From Syntrophaceae bacterium UBA1411 (GTDB taxonomy: Bacteria > Desulfobacterota > Syntrophia > Syntrophales > Smithellaceae), in the NCBI GenBank assembly GCA_002304995.1, contig DBPV01000069.1, positions 1 through 11,281 of the forward strand: 11,281 nt of DNA, read 5' to 3'. The position numbers and the translations under genes were made by a program. This document shows, in pieces, positions 7,073 through 11,281 of this stretch. Under the pieces are notes generated by a model. It did no database searches. It was not told the origin of the DNA and saw only the letters and a list, made by a program, of their open reading frames with translations. Positions within the stretch are counted from its first letter, which is position 1, and every line of letters begins with the position of its first letter.

Positions 7073-7123
7073 GCCGGCAAGATGCCCGTCACAAAAGGAA
7101 CTCCTTGATTCGACGGTTCCGGC
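7073..7123. other. Nested inverted repeat, possible RNA hairpin or weak terminator
   Basis: GCCGG (7073-7077) pairs with CCGGC (7119-7123), CCGTC (7086-7090) pairs with GACGG (7112-7116), and inside them AAGG-AACT-CCTT forms a small stem near 7096-7107. The 8-nt and 2-nt sides between the two outer stems make an asymmetric internal loop. It lies about 100 nt beyond the phosphohexomutase stop on the - strand, without a clear T-run, so termination is only a guess. Confidence 0.35.
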
Positions 7124-7227
7124 ACGCCTTCTTCAAAAAAAGTTCTATCCTCGTTTATGCTCCCCGCAGAATGAGGATTACGCTCTGCCGACGCGCTGAA
7201 ATGATCCCCATTCCGCCTGTTGACGTC

Positions 7228-8565
7228 TTAGACGTCCAGCAGGCCCTCCACCTCGCGCCGGATGTCTTCAAGGCGCTTCGCGGATGAAGCTTCGAAGCGC
7301 AGGACGATCACCGGCTGGGTATTGGAACAGCGCACCAGCGCCCAGCCGTCCGGGAAGGGGACACGGACGCCGTCGATATCGATCATGCCCGGCGTCTGGC
7401 GGTAGTGCGCTTTGATCTTGGCGACGACCGCGCTTTTTTTATCGTCCGGACAGTCCACCCGAATTTCCGGCGTGGCGAAGGTTTTCGGCACATCTGCGAG
7501 CAGCTCACTTAAGGAATAATCCGTCCGGGAGAGGATTTCCAGGAGCCGCAGCGCGGCGTAAATGGCGTCGTCATAGCCGAAATAACGGTCGGCGAAAAAA
7601 AGGTGGCCGCTCATTTCTCCGCCCAGGAGCGCACTTTCTTCCTTCATCTTCGCCTTGATCAGCGAATGTCCGGCTTTCCACATGAGCGGACGGCCGCCGG
7701 CCTGCCGGATGCCGTCGTATAAAACCTGAGAGCACTTGACTTCGCCGATGACGGTCGCTCCGGGGGATTCCTTCAAAATATATCTGGCAAACAAAAGCAG
7801 CAGTTTGTCGCCCCAGATGATTTCGCCGGTGTTGCTGATGACACCGAGGCGGTCGGCATCTCCGTCGAAAGCAATGCCCAGGTCTGCTTTTGTTTCGGCA
7901 ACGGTTCTGATCAGAACCTGGAGATTCTCCTCAACCGTCGGGTCGGGAAAATGGTTCGGGAAGCGGCCGTCCGGATCGCAGTAAATACAGGTGACCGCGC
8001 AGCCCATCCGTTCCAGAAGGGGCAGGGCGAATTTCCCGCCGACGCCGTTGCCGGCATCGAGAACGACGTTCATTTTTTTGGAGAGCCGTACATTGTCGAA
8101 AAGATAGTTGGAATAGGCCAGGGCGATGTCCCGGGACTGCGCCTTTCCCGAACCACTTGCGTAAGCGTCCGCCTCCATGATTTTCCGCAATTCCTGTATC
8201 TGCGGGCCGTAAATGGAGTCATAGCCGACACAGATCTTGAAGCCGTTGAATTCCGGCGGATTGTGGCTGCCCGTGATCATGACGCCGCCGCCCGCGTCGC
8301 AGTGGCGAATGGCGAAGTAAAGCATCGGCGTCGCGCAAAGACCGATGTCGATCGTGTCGATTCCCGCGGCATTGAGGCCCCGGATCAGGTAGCGCTGATA
8401 ATCGGCGGAGCTCAGACGGCAATCACGCCCCACCGTCATGACCTGTACTTTATTTTGCAGCGCATAGGTGCCGATGGCGCGGCCGAGATCAACAATGAAG
8501 TCTTCATTCAAATCCTGATCGACAACGCCCCGGACGTCGTATTCGCGAAAAACATGGGGATTCAT
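7228..8565 (-). CDS. Phosphomannomutase/phosphoglucomutase (AlgC-type alpha-D-phosphohexomutase)
   Basis: A 445-aa cytoplasmic enzyme interconverting hexose 6- and 1-phosphates (mannose and/or glucose), supplying GDP-mannose or UDP-glucose for lipopolysaccharide and polysaccharide synthesis. It opens with FREYDVRG. It has the phosphoserine loop TGSHNP with catalytic Ser100, the magnesium loop DGDADR (234-239), the sugar-binding loop GEMSGH (316-321) and the phosphate-binding loop RCSNTQP (412-418), so all four active-site elements are intact. A start at TTG 8580 is possible on paper, but that codon lies inside the upstream sequence. AGGAG lies 6 nt before ATG at 8565, and the protein then begins MNPHVFREYD as in the family. 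A 111-nt gap with alternative hairpins separates it from the HAD gene upstream, so it may share that operon or have its own control. Confidence 0.95.
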   Translation of the reverse strand: MNPHVFREYDVRGVVDQDLNEDFIVDLGRAIGTYALQNKVQVMTVGRDCRLSSADYQRYLIRGLNAAGIDTIDIGLCATPMLYFAIRHCDAGGGVMITGSHNPPEFNGFKICVGYDSIYGPQIQELRKIMEADAYASGSGKAQSRDIALAYSNYLFDNVRLSKKMNVVLDAGNGVGGKFALPLLERMGCAVTCIYCDPDGRFPNHFPDPTVEENLQVLIRTVAETKADLGIAFDGDADRLGVISNTGEIIWGDKLLLLFARYILKESPGATVIGEVKCSQVLYDGIRQAGGRPLMWKAGHSLIKAKMKEESALLGGEMSGHLFFADRYFGYDDAIYAALRLLEILSRTDYSLSELLADVPKTFATPEIRVDCPDDKKSAVVAKIKAHYRQTPGMIDIDGVRVPFPDGWALVRCSNTQPVIVLRFEASSAKRLEDIRREVEGLLDV

Positions 8566-8589
8566 AAACTGCTCCTGCAAAGGTATTGT

Positions 8590-8616
8590 GGCGTCGAATA
8601 CGCCTCTTGCGAGGCG
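8590..8616 (-). promoter_or_regulatory. Overlapping, mutually exclusive hairpins in the leader of the phosphohexomutase gene
   Basis: On the - strand the RNA would read CGCCTC-GCAA-GAGGCG (8616 to 8601), a 6-bp stem capped by a GNRA-type tetraloop. The 3' part of that stem can instead pair in GGCGT-ATTCG-ACGCC (8604 to 8590). The two folds share 8601-8604. They lie 25-50 nt before the start codon, with no T-run, so an effect on translation or RNA stability is more likely than termination. The function is inference. Confidence 0.4.
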
Positions 8617-8676
8617 AATATTGTTCTAACGGATTGCACGGGGCCTGTCAATGAGCAAAGACTTCCGGAACGCCGA

Positions 8677-9342
8677 TTAACGAAGCAGCTGCAGGATGTC
8701 CGGCGCCTGGGGAAAAACCGCGTCTGCCCCGGCGCGAAGAAAATCTTCTTTTTGAAAACGGCCCGTGAGCACGCCGGCTGTCGCCGTCCCGGCGTTGTGG
8801 CCGGTGGCAATGTCGATCGGGTGGTCGCCGATCATGACGGAAGCGCCGGCCTGTCCGCCCAACCGGGACAGAGCCTGCGTAATTTGCTCGGGGTGCGGCT
8901 TGACGCGCGTCACATCCTCGCGGCAGACGACCACGCAGCAGTGCGCGTCAATGTCCGGAAAAACCGTCCGCACGGCCCGGGCGCAGTTGCGCGTAATGAT
9001 TCCCGCACGGATGCAGCGCTCGTTAAGCGTGGAAAGCAGGCGCCGGGTCTCTGCAAACAACTCGCCTTCCCGCGCCGCTCTGACTTCGATGTCTTCCAGG
9101 ATGCCGAACGCTTCTGCCTTAAAGCGCTGCGGGTCATTTCCGCAGAGCCGGCCAGCCGCTTCGTCGATGAGTTCCAAAACGAACGTCTCGCAAAGCGTTC
9201 CGGGATCGATGCCGTAGCGGGCGATCAGCTCCCGGATCACGCTGCGCATCCGTTCGAAATCGATGTTCAGCTTGGCAAAGGTTCCGTCAAAATCGAAAAT
9301 GACCGTATCGATCCTGTGATGGTTCAAAGACAGATAGCTCAT
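8677..9342 (-). CDS. HAD-superfamily hydrolase, phosphoglycolate-phosphatase-like
   Basis: A 221-aa cytoplasmic phosphatase of the HAD superfamily, subfamily I (helical C1 cap). Motif I is IFDFDGTFA with nucleophile Asp17 and acid/base Asp19; the usual DGTL is DGTF here. The helical cap lies at about residues 26-100. Motif II is IITRN (Thr117), motif III is the lysine of VKPHPE (Lys148), and motif IV is IGDHPIDI (Asp173, Asp177). The set matches Gph/PGP-like phosphatases that hydrolyse small phosphate esters such as phosphoglycolate, but the substrate is not readable. The ATG follows the Nudix stop after a single base (TGA-G-ATG), and no good ribosome-binding site is visible, so translation is probably coupled. 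The upstream neighbours are the Nudix and alpha/beta hydrolase genes. Confidence 0.9.
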   Translation of the reverse strand: MSYLSLNHHRIDTVIFDFDGTFAKLNIDFERMRSVIRELIARYGIDPGTLCETFVLELIDEAAGRLCGNDPQRFKAEAFGILEDIEVRAAREGELFAETRRLLSTLNERCIRAGIITRNCARAVRTVFPDIDAHCCVVVCREDVTRVKPHPEQITQALSRLGGQAGASVMIGDHPIDIATGHNAGTATAGVLTGRFQKEDFLRAGADAVFPQAPDILQLLR

Positions 9343-9343
9343 C

Positions 9344-10183
9344 TCATGAACGCTTTCCCGTTGTGTAGTTGGGCGACAGCACTCTGCTGACCGTGCGGGC
9401 AGGCGAGATGTCCGGAAAGGCTTCCGGATAAACCAGCTTGAGAAATCCGGTCAGGATATGAAAGGTCGCTCCCCACAGAATATCGTTTTGGCCGTTTCCG
9501 TCAGGGATGACGAGCCCGGGGAATTTCACGCTGTAGCGCGGATCGGCGCTGCCCTGATCCGATTCGATTTCCACCAGGGCGTAAGACGAACTTTGGAAAA
9601 AATAGCTCAGGGGAATTTCCAGAACCTTCTCCACTTCGCCGCTCAACTGAAAAGCGTAGGGTTCTTTGACCAGAGCGACGAGAGGGAAAATCGTCCGGGC
9701 GAAATACGTAAGCGAATAAGAGGGCAGGGCGCCCAGATACGCCACATTGAGGGGGCTCAGGCCGATTTCCTCCCAGGCCTCGCGCAGCGCGTTCATCAGA
9801 AAGAGGCGGATCAGTCCGAGCGTCTGTTCGTCCCTGGCGGAAAGCGCGTCGAGCGGCCGGCCGTCTGCGGCGCGGATGATCTGTGTTTTCAGCAATATGT
9901 GGCCGAGCATTTCATCGGTCCTGCGCTCCAGCATTCCACCCGGGCAGCTGATGTCTCCGGCCTGGGCGACGGCTTCCGAACGCTTGATCAATTGGAATAC
10001 ATATTCGGAATTCCGGTAGCACAACAAAACCACAACCCCGGCCTCGAGGTGCCGTCCGCCGGGGGACTGGACCAGTGAAGCATGCTTCGGGGCGTAATCG
10101 AGCGGCGCGTCTTCCAGCCGCCGCAGCACGTGTAGCGGAAACGCTTTTTGCTGCCCAAGCAGTGTCAGGTCCGTTTTCATCAT
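9344..10183 (-). CDS. Nudix hydrolase with an insertion inside the Nudix box (CoA-pyrophosphatase-like)
   Basis: A 279-aa Nudix-superfamily protein, expected to split a nucleoside-diphosphate-X substrate. Counting from the first methionine, the N-terminal half of the box is GDISCPGGMLE (76-86) and the C-terminal half is ALREAWEEIGL (132-142), with the metal-binding glutamates in REAWEE. GDISCPGG resembles the GQ-x-SFPGG segment of CoA diphosphatases (NudL/NUDT7 group). Ordinary proteins of that group have about 15 residues between PGG and ALRE; here there are about 49. A comparable insertion is known in the CoA diphosphatase NUDT19. The start is chosen at ATG 10183, which overlaps the alpha/beta hydrolase stop (ATGA), or at the next ATG, 10180. 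The longer TTG start at 10252 lies deep in the upstream gene. A CoA-type substrate is inferred only. Confidence 0.85.
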   Translation of the reverse strand: MMKTDLTLLGQQKAFPLHVLRRLEDAPLDYAPKHASLVQSPGGRHLEAGVVVLLCYRNSEYVFQLIKRSEAVAQAGDISCPGGMLERRTDEMLGHILLKTQIIRAADGRPLDALSARDEQTLGLIRLFLMNALREAWEEIGLSPLNVAYLGALPSYSLTYFARTIFPLVALVKEPYAFQLSGEVEKVLEIPLSYFFQSSSYALVEIESDQGSADPRYSVKFPGLVIPDGNGQNDILWGATFHILTGFLKLVYPEAFPDISPARTVSRVLSPNYTTGKRS

Positions 10184-11157
10184 CCTCCAATGGCCTCGGC
10201 AATCCGGTCGTTGTACCAGCGGCAGTAAGGGAAAAAATCGATAAAGCCGCAATGGCCGCCAAACTTCTGCCGGGACACGGTGAGAAAACGGTTGCCGGCG
10301 AGCGGCAGGAAATCCTCCGCCGGAATGACCGGATCATCCTCCGAGATGAAGATCCGGACCGGCACATTCAAATCCCGGAAGGATTTTTCGGAGAGCGTAT
10401 ACAGGTTGAAATAGTCCCGGTAGGAAGGAAATTCCGGAAAATAGGTCATCATCTTCTCCGTCAGTTCCAGACAGGTGCGACAGCGCAGCATTTTGTTGAA
10501 GTTATACGTGTGGGGAAAAAGACGCTGTTTCTTTTTGAGCGAGCGACGCCATTTTTTAAGAAAGTATTTCCGGTACAATCCCGATCCGCCGTCGATGGCC
10601 AGCGTCGTCTTGTAGGGATCGAGCGGGGGGCTTATGGCAAAGACCTGCCTGAGACCGCGGATCGGCTTTTCGGAATGACGAACGGCGATGCGCAGGGCAA
10701 AGTTGGCGCCCAGAGAAAAGCCCATCAGATAGACGGGATCTGCACCGGCATCCAAGGCCAGCGCGTTTACCGCGTCACATGTTTCGTCCAGGAGCGCGCC
10801 GTGAAAAAGGCCTTCATTGAGGTGATGCGATTCGCCGTGATCGCGCAAGTTCAGGCGGGACACGGAAAAACCCCGCCGGTAAAAATAAGCGCCGGCCGCC
10901 AGAACGTAGGCCGACGAGGAAGAGCCTTCCCAGCCGTGCAAAATGACGATCAGCCCGCGGGAGGCCGGAGGGGATGAAACATAAGCCAGAAGACGCGACC
11001 CGCTGGACGTCTCGAGAATTCTTTCCCGGGCGTGCTCGAGAAGAAAACGATGCGGTCCGATCAGCACACGGGCGGAGGCCATGACGGATTGAAGATGCCG
11101 GTTTTTCAGAAAAGACCGGGGCAGAAAAACTCTGTTTTCAATGGATTCGGCGATCAT
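10180..11157 (-). CDS. YheT-like alpha/beta hydrolase (COG0429 type)
   Basis: A 325-aa alpha/beta-fold hydrolase, probably a cytoplasmic or membrane-associated esterase. The N-terminal FLPRSFLKNRHLQSV (11-25) matches the F-x-P-x-x-x-L-x-N-x-H-x-Q-T opening of the YheT/ABHD1-3 group. The oxyanion strand is VILHGWEGSS (71-80), followed by LNLRDHGES (102-110). The nucleophile elbow is MGFSLGAN with Ser148, the acid is Asp275 in SEDDPVIP, and the base is His302 in GGHCGF, so the triad is complete. No signal peptide is seen. The stop overlaps the Nudix start by ATGA. The ATG at 11157 is only 15 nt past the tRNA terminator hairpin and has no good ribosome-binding site, which leaves little room for a promoter of its own. 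Transcription may depend on read-through from the tRNA promoter. Confidence 0.92.
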   Translation of the reverse strand: MIAESIENRVFLPRSFLKNRHLQSVMASARVLIGPHRFLLEHARERILETSSGSRLLAYVSSPPASRGLIVILHGWEGSSSSAYVLAAGAYFYRRGFSVSRLNLRDHGESHHLNEGLFHGALLDETCDAVNALALDAGADPVYLMGFSLGANFALRIAVRHSEKPIRGLRQVFAISPPLDPYKTTLAIDGGSGLYRKYFLKKWRRSLKKKQRLFPHTYNFNKMLRCRTCLELTEKMMTYFPEFPSYRDYFNLYTLSEKSFRDLNVPVRIFISEDDPVIPAEDFLPLAGNRFLTVSRQKFGGHCGFIDFFPYCRWYNDRIAEAIGG

Positions 11158-11172
11158 GGATTTCTTTGGAAA

Positions 11173-11198
11173 ACCCCGCCCTCAAAAAAGGGCGGGGT
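11173..11198 (-). terminator. Intrinsic terminator after tRNA-Met
   Basis: A 9-bp GC-rich stem (ACCCCGCCC at 11198-11190 and GGGCGGGGT at 11181-11173 on the - strand) with an 8-nt loop TTTTTTGA, followed by a short TTT run and CC. It lies 9 nt beyond the encoded CCA end of the tRNA. The U-tract is short, so it may be leaky, which would allow expression of the hydrolase genes downstream. Confidence 0.8.
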
Positions 11199-11207
11199 CG
11201 GAAATTC

Positions 11208-11281
11208 TGGTGGCGGTGCAGGGAATTGAACCCCGGACACTACGGATATGAGCCGTATGCTCTGACCAACTGAGCTACACC
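11208..11281 (-). tRNA. tRNA-Met (anticodon CAT), elongator type; 5' end cut by the window
   Basis: On the - strand the visible 74 nt start at acceptor position 4 (GGTG) and run through TAGCTCAGTTGGTCAGAGC (D arm). The anticodon stem TACGG/CCGTA has loop CTCATAT with anticodon CAT. The T arm is CGGGG-TTCAATT-CCCTG, the acceptor 3' strand CACCGCC, then discriminator A and an encoded CCA. The missing three bases would be GGC by pairing. The paired first acceptor base and the sequence resemble elongator tRNA-Met rather than initiator; tRNA-Ile2 (CAT, lysidine-modified) is the alternative. Confidence 0.9.

Larger units (their letters stand above)
6955..7227. other. 273-nt intergenic region between the lipoprotein and phosphohexomutase genes
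   Basis: No convincing gene. The part near the lipoprotein gene (about 6985-7060) is AT-rich and promoter-like on the - strand. The part from about 7073 to 7123 has nested inverted repeats. The stop codon of the phosphohexomutase sits inside GACGTC-TTA-GACGTC (7212-7226), a tiny inverted repeat that is probably chance. An 86-codon + strand frame at 7027-7287 has basic low-information composition and runs into the opposite-strand gene, so it is not called. Confidence 0.6.

Noticed and set aside
7212..7226. GACGTC-TTA-GACGTC repeat at the phosphohexomutase stop codon
   Set aside because: Too short and with a 3-nt loop; one half is coding (Asp-Val); probably chance.
7027..7287. 86-codon + strand frame in the intergenic region
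   Set aside because: No ribosome-binding site, basic low-information sequence, and it runs into the opposite-strand phosphohexomutase gene.
8566..8580. TTG start of the phosphohexomutase at 8580
   Set aside because: The codons from 8580 to 8566 contain the AGGAG ribosome-binding site, and family members start near MNPHVFREYD.
7951..9390. A 479-codon open frame on the + strand across the phosphohexomutase and HAD genes
   Set aside because: It is antisense to two genes with complete catalytic motifs and shows no family motif; its length is due to GC-biased codon use.
10184..10252. TTG start of the Nudix gene at 10252
   Set aside because: It lies inside the alpha/beta hydrolase gene; the ATG pair at 10183/10180 overlaps that gene's stop and is the natural coupled start.
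1..11281. Signs of mobile elements, CRISPR arrays, toxin-antitoxin or phage defence genes
   Set aside because: No transposase, integrase, repeat-spacer pattern, or small toxin/antitoxin pair was visible on either strand; the tRNA at the right end has no integrase or att-like repeat beside it inside this window.

Overview
The window looks like ordinary chromosomal DNA from an anaerobic Gram-negative bacterium, most likely a deltaproteobacterium (Desulfobacterota; a Syntrophus/Smithella-like syntroph is my best guess, low confidence). The guess rests on a tungstate-type ABC importer, an outer-membrane-type OmpA lipoprotein, moderately GC-rich codon use and the general look of the proteins. There is no insertion sequence, phage gene, CRISPR array or defence system, and I found no clear new multi-gene system. 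The most unusual parts are two unequal tandem TupA-type binding proteins, a Nudix hydrolase with a split Nudix box, a three-domain OmpA lipoprotein, and several RNA hairpins between genes.

Left block, + strand, 1-4106: a tungstate/molybdate uptake locus. It begins with the 3' end of a protein carrying a PBP-like oxyanion-sensing domain (probably the local regulator). Two periplasmic binding proteins follow: a divergent TupA paralogue and a canonical TupA. Then come the permease TupB and the ATPase TupC, which has a C-terminal MOP/TOBE-like domain. Spacings are short (29, 15, 65 and -4 nt), so this is probably one transcription unit. A strong hairpin between tupA and tupB may set the binding-protein to membrane-component ratio.

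Middle block, + strand, 4120-5562: a possible internal promoter, a PaaI-type hotdog thioesterase and an aldo/keto reductase in a two-gene unit. It is closed by a strong bidirectional terminator (5529-5562), which also serves the converging gene from the right.

Right block, - strand, 11281 down to 5581: in transcription order, an elongator tRNA-Met(CAT) cut by the right edge, its terminator, then a tightly packed trio (YheT-like alpha/beta hydrolase, Nudix hydrolase, HAD phosphatase; 4-nt overlap and 1-nt gap). After a 111-nt gap containing two mutually exclusive hairpins comes a phosphomannomutase/phosphoglucomutase. After a 273-nt gap comes a lipoprotein with carboxypeptidase-regulatory-like, DUF1566-like and OmpA domains. 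The phosphohexomutase probably feeds sugar-nucleotide synthesis for the cell envelope, the lipoprotein probably anchors outer membrane to peptidoglycan, and the trio looks like general housekeeping or metabolite-repair hydrolases.
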